Assembly: GCA_049999805.1 (NCBI GenBank)
Contig: JBNGIO010006316.1
Coordinates: 117,221 to 149,557, forward strand
From: Folioceros fuciformis
Taxonomy: Eukaryota > Anthocerotophyta > Anthocerotopsida > Anthocerotales
Reading direction: 5' to 3'
DNA length: 32,337 nt
Shown here: positions 22,009 to 32,337 of the stretch, one piece after another
How positions within the stretch are numbered: position 1 is the stretch's first letter
How the letters are laid out: the number at the start of each line of letters is the position of its first letter
Made by a program: the position numbers and the translations under genes
Notes under the pieces: generated by a model
What the model saw: only the letters and a program-made list of their open reading frames with translations
What the model was told of the DNA's origin: nothing
Database searches by the model: none

Positions 22009-24683
22009 TCACGCTCGGATGGCCAGGAGCGGCCCTTCATTTGCCCGCGCCCGACAATCGCTGCCAACTGCTGCGTGCAGAATTAGATCCTGGTGCAACC
22101 GCTGGTTGTCGCTTTCCACGAATGTGCACTCCACAGCCACCTTCGTGCACGATGAAAGCCTCAGCTGTGCCATCGTCCTGTGGCCCGTGGTCGCCAACTT
22201 ATACAAGCTGGAGGTTTTGTTCCCCGTCGCAGGGCCAGGTCAGGCAGACTTGGCAGACGAGGCTGCTCCGCTATCGTGCTTCTCTGTTGACAGATGGTTC
22301 CTGTGCCGCCGGGGTTTCCTTCTGTCTGTTGCCAAAGCCAGTATAGACCTGCAATCTGAGGATCTTCTATTTGGTCTCGAGTTGGATGACAATGCAAGTA
22401 AGGAGACATGCTGCTGCATGAGTGTCTCAATGGAATGGTGTTTCCTGAGCTTTGCAGGTTTCTGTTCCACGTTTGACTTCAAGGAACGTGGCTTGACACA
22501 ATTATGCAACAGTTGCTGTCACTCTTATCCTTCGCTCAATCCTATTCCTCTGTGCTTCTGGATGAAGGGGTGAGATTTAGGGCACATGGTCATGGCTACC
22601 TCACTACTGATGACAAAGGTCGCTTTTGGAGTGGCACGAAGACGGCAAGAAAATGGGAGTCCTTCAGTTTGCACGAGGAGGCTATGGAAGGGCCTTCGTC
22701 AGACAGCAACCTGTACGTCCTTAACCTGCTTCCAAGACCCCTACCTTCTTGCCTTCAATTCTAGTTGAGCATTTTTGTGTCGGTCTGAACATTTCTCTTT
22801 TCACAGCATGGCGGTGCGAGGTCCTGTTCGGGTAACTCTCAAGGCACACAATGGGAAATATTTGTGTGCTTGCATGCCTGTTGTCAGTGCTCGTGCTGAG
22901 GTATGCCAGTCGCAAGCATGTCATAGCCTTGTCGCATCATTTGCGTCTGTAACTCTGTGGTTCACGTTTCTGCACGTTATTCAGGCCTGAGAGTGCCTCA
23001 AACTGTTTACAGAGCTGCGTTCATGGAACCTCTCTCATCTATTGCTGACGGTGGATCGTTCCTAATGTGTGCAGGCCCCTTGCTGCTGTGAGGAACTCCT
23101 TCTTGATTTGGTATTTCCACCGCTTGTGCCCTCCAGGCAGCATGATGCAAGAAAGACTGCCTTGGATACGAACCAAGATGTGTTCCGACCAGCCAGGGAC
23201 AATATGAAGGAGAACGGGCAGGAAACCAGGAATAGAGGCTGTGATAATAATCATTTGTCGCACCCTACTTTTTGCACTATCAGAACTGCAGATGGCTCCC
23301 GAGTGGTGAGTATTTTCACATCTGCATGATACTTATGCCTCCTGCCACTAGCAAGTGGAACTCTAACCTCCAGCTTGCCCTGTCGCTATCTCACGGATGA
23401 CCTTGTTCTGTGTTTCAGCTGAGCGCCGAACCAGATGGGGTGGTTTGTACAGAACGTCTAGATCAAGTTCGTGGGTTGGAAATGTTCACTCTGCAGTTGG
23501 AGCATTGTGAAAGAGTTCCTAAAGTCAGCATTCATCCTTTTCAAAGGGGAGGGCAAATACCTAGGGAGCTCCCAAGGTATATATCAATCGAGCCCTCTGG
23601 TACAGTGCTATGCAATGGCCTGCATTCAAAGAAGTCAGAGCACTTTTATCTGGAGCTGGCAAATGGGTCAAGAGTTTTAATCAAAAGTGTAATGGGAGGC
23701 TGCCTGGCAGCGGACCCCGAGGCAACTGAAGAAGACACCACTTCTCCTGTGAATGGGAGGGGTCCCACTTCAGATGACAGTGCGCCCAAGCGAAAGCTGT
23801 GTTCCTGTGTTATTCGTACTAGGAAAGAGGTGGAAAATGTTGGGGCTTGGCAGTTAAGATATCATGGAGACTCGCTGTATACATTACTAGCTGTACCTTC
23901 ACCAAAGGATGGAGCTGATGTCTACATGTTTGCAGACTCAACTGGCCGTATTTTGCAGGTCAAGCACTTTCCATTGTCTTGTGGTTTTCCTTGTTTCATT
24001 CTAGGGGAGTCCTACGGTTGTTCTGGAAGTGTTTGCATCCCCTGATTTTGTTATTAGCTGATAGCATGGTTCACCACTGCCCCTGCATTGTGCAGTCGAA
24101 TGAACCAGCTGTGCACTTTCCCGCCTTGACTTCTTTGTTTGAGATCAAACCTGTATCAAGCTCTGTATTGAAGCGAGCAGCTTGTGCCTTTCATGAAGGC
24201 AGTGTTTTGGATAGGAGCATTGCTGGTTTCACTATTCAAACTGTACGGAAAATCAGTGGTAAAAGGTCAGATAGCTATGTTGCTTGAGTATTTGTTTTAA
24301 ACGTTCACTGGGCTCTGGTATACGAGGTAGAACCGACCTGAGTGGTCGAGCGAGGTGGTAATGTGGTGTGTCTTTGACAGGCGTTTTCTAAGTGTGGAGC
24401 CCTGTGGAAGCGTGCGGGCAGTCCGCACTGTCCCTACTCGATGGGAAGTGTTCCATTTGATTGATGTGGATGCTGCAGCCGCAACAGCTGCCCCACATAA
24501 TTTTGTCTGTCTGGCGGCTGCTAGCCGCTGTGAGCCAGCTGTGAGTCACGCTTCCGGTTCCAGACGCCAACTGGGCAGCACATTAGGCATGCAGATGTTG
24601 CGTGCGCCAGGATTTAGAGGCAGGCAAAGTATTGATCCTACATCAGCAGGACCTCCACGCACTGCAGCTGAAAGCATACAGAG
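22009..24683 (+). CDS. Fascin / DUF569-like beta-trefoil repeat protein; 3' end unresolved
   Basis: Proposed exons 22009-22397, 22458-22511, 22568-22712, 22807-22900, 23075-23305, 23419-23958, 24096-24265 and 24381-24683 chain in phase for 642 residues. Repeated motifs look like beta-trefoil strands of fascin or plant DUF569 actin-cross-linking-like proteins: VRFRAHGHGYLTTDDKGRF, VRVTLKAHNGKYLCA, SRVLSAEPDGVV, RYISIEPSGTVLCNG and RFLSVEPCGSVRAV, several followed by W/F-E-x-F. Actin bundling is an inference from the fold only. The first 130 residues show no motif I recognise. The second intron (56 bp) is weak; reading LLDEGVRF straight through is the alternative. Exons beyond 24683 are given as a separate low-confidence entry. 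Confidence 0.6.
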
Positions 24684-24726
24684 GTACATGAGTTTTCCGT
24701 CTACCCTTTTTGGTACGGTCCTCCAG

Positions 24727-25700
24727 GGTGATTGTTTCTCAAGGCATGCCAATTCTTTCTGATGGTCATCTTTGGTGTGTCATGAAGGGCTGCTGGGGTA
24801 ACTCTGCATTCTTTGGAGCTTGGACAAGCAGTTCCACACAGGACACCTGCCTCCCTGCAAGACCTCTGTTCTTCCTACGTGTGCTGGAATGCATCCGAAG
24901 GTGCTGCAGTCTTCACGTGTCTCAGTTGATGCTTCCCTGGGATTTCAGATGACTGTCTCCTGTTTCATTGTCCTGCGTGAGGTGTGGGTCTGGTTGTCGC
25001 AGTAGGTTAGGGTCTTGGTTTTGCATATTAGATTTTGGCGTGCTGAGTCCACTTCCCAATCTCTGTGACACCGAAGTATAATGTTTAAAATTGGTTAACT
25101 GTAGCTGTAAGGTTGGGTACGTCGCATCACGTTCAAATCAAAATGGTCAAACAGGGTGGTCTCATCAAAATGAGAGATTCTGAAGCCCAGGGGGGAGCAA
25201 ATAGTGAGTTCATGGAGTTGGTGGGTGTATTGAGTTCATTGGCAAAGCCTGGGAGCACGTTTTCAAGCAGTGGCATTCACAGTCTGATAGCATACAGCAG
25301 CCTGACGCTACCAGATGATTTGCTTTGCAAAGTGTTCTCTTTATGGCGGTAAGGATGACTACCATGGCCTGTTGCAAGGATGAAGACCACGATGCCCAGA
25401 GATAACTTGGAGACGTATCTGTGCATGACTTTGTCGCAGATCAAGGCAGCATCCGCAACACTCATGCAAGTGGTGGCCCAGTACGTTTGTTCCCTTCTCA
25501 TACAACACCGGTGGAGCACAGGGCCGTCCCTTACCCAACAATGGGCGTGTTTTCGCGCATGCAGGACTGCAACACGCCCAACGGTTGAATGCGCTGGACA
25601 GATCTTTGTGGGCAGGCACAACAGAAGGTTGGCACTGCAGCTCCTGTGACAGCGGTGGAGTGCTCAACATGGATCCGTCTGTAAATCCAGGTAATTCTGC
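24727..25700 (+). CDS. Possible 3' exons of the fascin-like gene, or a separate small gene
   Basis: Open segments bordered by plausible splice sites are 25157-25350 (ends LTLPDDLLCKVFSLW), about 25379-25480 (LETYLCMTLSQIKAASATL) and about 25564-25691 (GLQHAQRLNALDRSLW). LPDDLLCKVFSLW has an F-box-like look, but the segment is too short to call. The middle and last pieces together look helical. I do not recognise the family, and the exon between 24683 and 25157 is unresolved. The stop codon was not located. Confidence 0.25.
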
Positions 25701-25909
25701 TTTTTCTGCACGAGGCGAGGCCCCTTTGTCGGTCCTGCTTCTCTTTGCCGAAACTTCAGACAGCGCCCAGCTGTTAAACCAGGGTGGTCTCCGTGTGTGC
25801 GACATGCAGCCCATCACAGATACTTGGAGGTGCAATACCATGCGTTCAGCGGGGCACACCAGCCATCGGGTGTACTTTGGAACGCCATCTCCTTCATTGG
25901 TATAAGGTC

Positions 25910-26617
25910 AGTGTTGGTACAAGGGCAGGTTGATGTAGTCTGGCTTGAGGAGATGAAAAGCCTGCGACTCATCTGCAGGATGTTGCTCTTGCTGTTGCTG
26001 TTTCCCCTGCAGCATTATGACCACAGCCTTCTTCTTCCAAGCCAAAGCCAGCGCTGGACGTCGGAGCGGAAGGCCTTGACAGACATGCTTGCCGTGTAAT
26101 TATCATTAGGTCCAGGTCCGTCCATTAATTGATTGATGAATTGGAATTAAAGTAGTCTAGTGTGTTTTAGCTCATTATTGGTTTGTGGAGGGAGCCTCAT
26201 CAACTGTACATATGTACAGCAGTACAGCAGATACGTGCACACGTATGTAGGTTGTCGTCATATATTCGACAGACTATTAGCACACAGCATCCCACGTGTG
26301 GTAAGATACCCCCGTGTACCCACACACTGAGAGTGCCTCGTTAACGACACATGTACATGTGTACCCCAAGCCTCTTTGGTTTTCGTAAGTGGCGACGAAT
26401 TTAAGAAGGGAGACGTGAGTGAAGGGGTGCCTGGCGGCAGGAGACGACTCCTTTAATGGTGTGAAACTCCTCTGTCTACAGCTCCTAATCTGAGCGAATT
26501 ACAGTAACGTGGAAGTCGCAGCGGGCGGGAGATGTTCAGCATGCGCTTTTTGTCATTCCCTTCAATTCTTGGGACCTCACTGCCAGCTGCGGCTGCTTGG
26601 CGTTTCTGTGGAGAACA
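25910..26617. other. Intergenic region upstream of PGAP1
   Basis: No conserved ORF. It carries an ATTAAA at about 26146 that may serve the upstream gene, and the GTAC/G-box cluster described separately. The PGAP1 5' UTR probably starts in its last 150 bp. Confidence 0.5.
26200..26370. promoter_or_regulatory. GTAC-motif cluster with two 16-bp palindromes and a G-box
   Basis: GTAC occurs at 26206, 26214, 26222, 26316, 26353 and 26361. The 26204-26219 sequence ctgtacatatgtacag and the 26347-26362 sequence acacatgtacatgtgt are perfect palindromes. A G-box CACGTG lies at 26293-26298. GTAC is the core bound by plant and algal SBP-box factors. The link to PGAP1, 250-410 bp downstream, is inference. 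Confidence 0.45.
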
Positions 26618-29600
26618 ATGGGCGCCCGCCTGCGAGGCGCAGGAGCTGGCGCATGCCGGGCGGCGGAAATCGCCTTCGCCTGCGGGCTTGCGGTGGCCGC
26701 TGTCTTCGGTCTCTCCACTCTGCCTCTGCACAATGGCTGCAAAATGACCTACATGTACCCCACGTACATACCCCTGCCACCTCCCGCCAACCTCACGACC
26801 AAGTACGGGCTCTACCTTTATCACGAGGGGTGGCAGAAAATCGATTTCGACCTGCATCTGCTCAAGCTGTCGGGCGTCCCAGTGTTGTTCATTCCGGGAA
26901 ACGGTGGCAGCTACAAACAGGCAGGATCTGTATTTTGTTGCACAATCCACTGGCCAGATCCAGGTTTTGCTCACTCGTAGCTGGCTCCTCTGAGCAGGTT
27001 AGATCCATAGCCGCTGAGTCGCAACGGGCATTCAGTGGCGGACCTCTCGAAGAAAGTTTTTTCCGCGAATCTTCGCTGTCGCCGAGGGAGTTAGGATGGA
27101 GGCAACCGGGAGAGGCTGGCAAGATGAATTCTTTGGTAACCGACCAGAATGGCAGGGCGTATCCCAATCACTTGGACTGGTTTTCCGTGGATCTGGATGG
27201 TGAGCATTCCGCCATGGACGGAAGGATTTTAGAAGAGCATACGGAGTATGTGGTCCAAGCTGTTGACAGGGTATTAGCTCTTGCTACTGTGTCCCCTGTC
27301 CCAAGTTCTGCTCTTTGTCGGGTAGAGCTCAGGAAAATGTTCGAGGTGTGTATCAAATGTGGGGTATTTTGCACAGATTTTGGATAGATATCAAGAATCT
27401 TTTGCTGCACGGTACAAGGCTGAGGCTGGTTTGGGTGAGAGACCCCCTAAGACCGTCATCCTGGTGGGCCATTCTATGGGGGGTTTTGTCGCAAGGGCGG
27501 CAGTTGTCCATCCTCGCCTCAGGAAGGGATCGGTAGAAACCGTGCTCACCTTGTCCAGTCCTCACCGGTAAACCTGGGCTCCAGCTGTGAACCTGGTTGT
27601 CCTAGTCCTTTGCACCCTAGGACCGGCTTCTTTGACCAGCTGTTTGTGTTCTTTGTCAGGTTACCTCCACTAGCTCTGCAACCGTCGCTTGGGCTCTTTT
27701 TCTCAAGTGTCAACGAAGCATGGAAGAGGGGTTTCTCCGTATCCAGGACGAAATCGAAAGGAGTCAAATCAGGCCCACTGTCTAAAGTGATCGTTGTGTC
27801 CATATTCGGAGGAACACGTGATTACCAGGTGACCAGATGGTAGAGTAAGACCGTTACGTATGTTCTATGTAGATCAGATTCAAGGAAGGGATCGCGCATT
27901 GTGTGCAGAAAGGCTGAGTCCACGAAAAACTCCTCATATTGACCATGTGGTGGCCTCAGGTCCGTGCTAATCTTGCCTCCTTAGAAGGTATTGTGCCCCC
28001 AACAAATGGGGTGACTATTGGAGCTCCAGAGATGCTGAACGTTTGGCTTTCCACAGAACATCAGTCTATTTTATGGTGCAACCAGCTTGTCGTTCAGGTG
28101 GCTTCTTAGCTTTGATAAGTTTGTCTTTCAGTTTAGCTGTCATCTTTGTAGGTGAGATGTACGCTCTCATTGCCCACTCTTGAACCTGACGTTTCTGGCA
28201 GGTTGCTCACACTCTTCTGCATTTGATAGATGTGAAATCTGGTCAGCCTGTATCCAACCCTCAATTAAGGCTTCACGTATTTGTATCAAAGCTACGGACT
28301 GCCCTTGCCGAAGCGTTTGACTGGCCACCCCCTGGAACTTCTCTTCGACTCTCCACTGCTGCAGCAGAGGGCTTGAAAGACAGTACGCCTGTGTCCCACA
28401 AACATGCTGTAGTTGATGTATGGGCTTTTGTTTTTCTGTTTGCGCCTTTGGGAAAGGTGGACAAGTGAATGAGTCTTTTGATGGGCGGTGAAACTGCAGG
28501 AATGCAAGAAGCATATGCCCATGGAGAAGGACAATTTGCTTGTCCGAAGTCAATACAGTGGTCTGTCGAAAGTCAAGAGAAGGACTTGTATATTGAGTCG
28601 CAAATTGTTACCATTCTTGCAATGGACGGAAGAAGGCGGTGGTTAGATATCAAAAGAATGGTGAGTGGGCTAGGTTTGTATCAGCCCAGTCTTTGCGGCT
28701 CAAAAATGCATACCGATAACTCAGAGTTCCCGGAATTTCGCCAATTTTCTGTGCCCAGTGCATTTTCTGTGCTTATGGAGATACTTGGCTACATATGTTG
28801 TGAACCGTTTCTAGTTCGTGACTCATGCTGGTTAATGTTTTTAAATGTTAAGTGGGAAAGCACCATCAGCATCAAGTTTGCTTAGTAGCCATAGGACCGC
28901 TTGGTTGCTTTCTGGCTACCGCCCTAGGAGGCCCTGACAACTTTAAATCATCGGTTCGTCTGCTGTTTTCAGGTTGCTGCTGGGAGAGATTGGTTTGTTA
29001 TGGTCACTAATCTCGCACCATGTACCGGAGTTAGGCTGCACCTTTGGCCTGGAAGGGATATGTCACTTGGCAATGGTGAAGAAGCAGTAAGCCATCGCAT
29101 CAAGGAAGTGACCATGAAGTTTGTTCAGCTTCCTGCAGGGCCGGCACCACTTCAGGCAAGATATTTTGCTCGTAGAACTGCACAAGTTCAACGTTTCTCT
29201 TGCAGCACTGCCACAAGCCTTGCTGTTCCTCATCTAAGTTAATCTATTATGAATTGGCGGTGGTGTGTACAGACTGAACCGGGAGGGCAGTCTGAGCAAG
29301 CACCTCCATCAGCCATTATTAGACTGAGCCCTGATGAGCTACGAGGATTTCAGTATCTTACGATTTCTGTGGCCCCACAGCCGGTATGATCCAAAATTGC
29401 TGTGTTCAGTTTGGATCCTGAAGCTGTAGGTCTCATAATGCGTCTCTTAGCCATGTCATCTGCTATTGCATGTGGTCAGAGCCTTTCTGGACGGCCTCCT
29501 CCTGCTGCATCCATGGCCCTTGGACAGTTCCTGAACTTTGGCGATGGGAGTGTCATCTCATCCTCATGGCTCGCCTCCTCGTTCTTCAAGCAACGGGTAG

Positions 29601-32012
29601 GATTTGGTTGCAAATATGGGTGGCTTCATCCAATGTTGTTCCGTGACCCGGACGATACTCCACCATTGTGGCAGTAACAACACAATTAGTTGTTGAATCA
29701 AAGTAACCAGCCTGTCGTTCCTGTTAATTTTTTTCTTGATTTGGGGACGTGGGATTCTAATGCAGGAGGTGACTTTACGAGAAAATCATCCATTGGTAAC
29801 GAAGTTAGCAGTTGCGGGCAGCTTAGGGATGTTTCCGTTGTCAGTTTCTATGAGAACTGCAAGCTGTGGTATGACTGAACCTCCACAAGCTGAAGGAGAT
29901 CACTCAAGTAAGGCTCGGATCTCATTCACCAGAATTATGTTCTTCCCCTTGCAAGTTTGTCTAAGTCATCCTCTCTAGCGATCGCTGCGGGAAAACCTGA
30001 TAGTGGTCCTCGTTCTGCTCTTTCCAGACATTTGCAAACTGCGCTGCTTTCCACCAGTCGCTCTTGTCTGGGATGCCTCTTCTGGCCTTTTAGTTCTTCC
30101 AAGTCTGAACTCAGAGACTATGTCTGTGGATTCCTCACCAGCAATCTGGACACTGAACGGAGTGGAAGGAACAAGCATTGTTTTTGTGGTAGGTGATGGA
30201 GGTGACATTTTTAAGTGGCTTCTTAAGACTGTGGGAAGGGTAGTTGACCTATATGAGTAAACTCTTGCAGGCAGATCCTCATTGTGCGTACAACGTAAGT
30301 ATGAAGATATCTGTGCTTGCAGCTGCAGGCAGGTTCTTTTTGACTTATGGACTCCAGGTACACTCTTTAACTTGTTGCAACCTTCTTTTCACGTACTAAA
30401 GTCCAATGTAAGCCAGTATGTCATGGCACACCTCTCTTCAACTGCAGATCTCGGGTTTTGCGGTTGCACTGGTTCTGTTCTCCTTGATGCGCCAGGCACT
30501 TGCATGGGAACAAGATCAACCATTACCCTCCATCTTGGCTTGTCTAGAGTCCAACCTCCTACGGCCATTATCATTCTTACTCTTATGTTTTGGTCCTCTG
30601 CTAGTGTACCTCACAGTCACTACCCTACAGAACAAAGGCTTGCCACAACTTTTTAGTTTCCTGTTGACATCCTGTCTCTGTTATGCATTCGCTACTGGAG
30701 CCATGATGGCTCTGGCTCTCGCCATAACAGTGGTGTTCCACGCTTCAGCTTACCTTCATTTTCATCTGAAAGCCAGGTACTTGTTAGGTCCCTTGTAAAT
30801 TTTGATGAGCCGCCTTCTCGTTTGCATTGCCAATTTTGGGCCGTAAATCTTGTAGATGGTGCACTTGGCAAGAGAGTCAGTATGCGCGATGGCTCCACAG
30901 ATTACTCGGCCGCCTCTCATTGTGCTCGTCTTCCCAGGTAAAACTCTCAAAACCTTCCCTCGTCTTTCGAACCAGTTCAGATCTACTCCCTGTGAACTTG
31001 TTAGTACATGCAGCTTGAGTAATATCTAAGTTTTTGTCTGTTCAGGTAGTGAGGAAAGTTCGTGGAAAGCCGACTTTAACAGTGGCTGTACTAGCTATTG
31101 TATTAGTGCTGTTTGTGCATCCCGCTTTGGGACTCCTTGCGTTGTGCGTAACACATGCGTGGCGATGCCATTTGTCTCTTTTGAGGTAAGGCTGGGTCGT
31201 TGAGGTGGGGAGTAAATAGCAAGGTTGTCACTGCATGTCCTCATTGTGCTGTTTCTCTCGTTGGCAACGTTTGTTAGTTCCTTTGTTGGTGCTGTTGGAG
31301 TGGGGAAATCTTGTGACCAGGCGTGCTCCTGCAGACATCATGGGAGTCTCCAGAGGAATAAATGGAAAAACGAGCCAGCTTCCTCCAACGGCGATGTGCC
31401 AACGAGCCCATGGCCGAGGGTTGCAGTAATTGATGGTTGCTCAACTGCAGAGCCTGATCTCAGCTGTGGCGACACACAGTTGGATCTTTTCAATCATACT
31501 GAGGGACTGCTTCTTTTGCATCTTTGTGCGACGGCCATGATGTTTCCGTCCCTCGTGGCATGGGTACAGGTGAGCTGTTGCCTGGTGCCCTTTTTCCCTG
31601 AGAAGTCAAACTGGTTTGATCGTTACTCATATCCGTATGATTGGTCGTTGTTTGTACGCAGAGGCCTGGTTGGGACCGTCCATTGCCATCTCTTGTTGAC
31701 TCGGTTCTGTCTGTGGGGTCGATTGTTCATGGCCTTTACGGGGGCAGTCTGAATGGGAACACCCTCGACATGTTGGCTATCCCATATTTTAAAATGGGTA
31801 CTTGCATTAGGGACATGGGCCTCAGCGCCGTGTACTTGTGCGCAGGCTTCTGTTGTTATCTGGCTGGACTGACATTCGTCCCGTACAAGGTTTTCTATGT
31901 CATGGGAGCTCTAGGTTTGCTAACAGCCATATGCAGAGCGCGTGAGCGGGTGAGAGGGAGGGGGGAACAGGCTGGGAAAAGGCGGCATAGCCGCAAGCAT
32001 AGACAGTTGTAG
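26618..32012 (+). CDS. PGAP1: GPI inositol-deacylase PGAP1 (plant type), complete
   Basis: ER membrane lipase that removes the inositol-linked acyl chain of GPI anchors before export. There are 18 proposed exons: 26618-26920, 26998-27270, 27377-27567, 27660-27828, 27960-28097, 28202 to about 28382, 28500-28660, 28973-29155, 29273-29383, 29480-29596, 29766-29907, 30028-30188, 30271-30357, 30448-30776, 30856-30937, 31046-31185, 31335-31569 and 31662-32012, about 1,117 aa. Visible features are an N-terminal signal-anchor helix, VLFIPGNGGSYKQ, the lipase nucleophile motif VILVGHSMGGFVARA, PPLALQPSLG, ILWCNQLVVQ, AMDGRRRWLDIK, NLAPCTGVRLHLWP and SGRPPPAASMALGQF. Several C-terminal membrane helices follow (30448-32000), with a basic tail KRRHSRKHRQL. 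Introns 1 and 8 appear to be GC-AG. The exon 6 donor is uncertain: GAT at 28417 breaks the frame, whereas a donor after 28382 keeps it. Confidence 0.93.
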
Positions 32013-32337
32013 GAGGTGGGTTTCCTGGTTGATTATAAATACGACTTCGAAATCGTGCGCGAGTGTCCGTCGAAGTTGGGATCGCTGGGTTTTCCCCATC
32101 GTGACGCCTTGTTCGACAAACATGGTGTGCCATCGGCTATTTCGTGCAGACCCGCGATTTCATCAAAGTTTGGATGAGTGGGGGTTCGGCTCGTGGGCAG
32201 GCGCTGTATGTGGACTTGCACACTGAACTCAGAAAACCAATTTGTGGAACACAATGGCCCGGACGCTATAGAAGGAACCAGAACTAGGGAAGGAGCGATT
32301 CGTGCCGCAGGTGTCTAAGGGCCAGGAGCGATTCGTG
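32013..32337. other. 3' flank of PGAP1; no further gene seen
   Basis: No conserved coding potential on either strand. It presumably holds the PGAP1 3' UTR. The last 47 bp contain two copies of aggagcgattcgtg. Confidence 0.5.
32291..32337. repeat. 14-bp direct repeat at the right edge
   Basis: aggagcgattcgtg occurs at 32291-32304 and 32324-32337, 33 bp apart, and the second copy ends at the window edge. It may be the start of a tandem array. Confidence 0.8.

Noticed and set aside
26453-26974. Minus-strand ORF opposite PGAP1 exon 1
   Set aside because: PGAP1 exon 1 has a signal-anchor and the conserved PGNGGSYKQ. The antisense frame has no recognisable motif.

Overview
The window is nuclear DNA from a plant-lineage eukaryote, most likely a streptophyte alga or an early-diverging land plant. 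Three things point there: short GT-AG introns (mostly 50-230 bp), plant-type gene families (Tic20 chloroplast translocon, RHL1 topoisomerase VI component, a short plant ORP, plant-type PGAP1), and decayed Ty1/copia, Ty3/gypsy and non-LTR retroelements. I cannot name the species. A run of 10 Ns at 15322-15331 marks an assembly gap. All exon models were built by eye from splice signals, frame continuity and family resemblance. They are proposals, not transcript-supported structures.

Layout. (1) 1-9699, + strand: one giant gene, open at the left edge, for a protein of about 2,990 residues or more. It has a low-complexity N-terminus, ARM-like repeats, an ankyrin-like segment, an alpha-helical segment and a C-terminal C3HC4 RING. 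(2) About 9700-15650: a gene-free repeat island. It holds a 25-27 bp tandem array, a gypsy Pol C-terminus remnant, an LTR-like stretch, a minus-strand LINE-like remnant, and a copia reverse transcriptase. The copia gene is interrupted by a 58-bp minisatellite built from its own codons just before the YVDD motif. (3) 16074-17752, +: oxysterol-binding-protein-related protein, 5 exons. (4) 17871-18584, -: intronless Tic20-type translocon subunit. (5) 18741-20287, +: PHYHD1-type phytanoyl-CoA dioxygenase family protein, 9 exons. (6) 20533 to about 21700, -: RHL1. (7) 22009 to about 24683 or beyond, +: fascin/DUF569-like beta-trefoil protein. (8) 26618-32012, +: complete PGAP1 GPI inositol-deacylase, 18 exons, with two apparent GC-AG introns.

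The genes do not form a pathway. They sit close together as alternating pairs: Tic20/PHYHD1 are divergent across 156 bp, ORP/Tic20 converge across 118 bp, PHYHD1/RHL1 converge across 245 bp, and RHL1/fascin-like are divergent. The most unusual items are the ARM-ANK-RING giant, the minisatellite inside the copia RT, the fascin-like gene, and a cluster of GTAC motifs with two perfect palindromes upstream of PGAP1.
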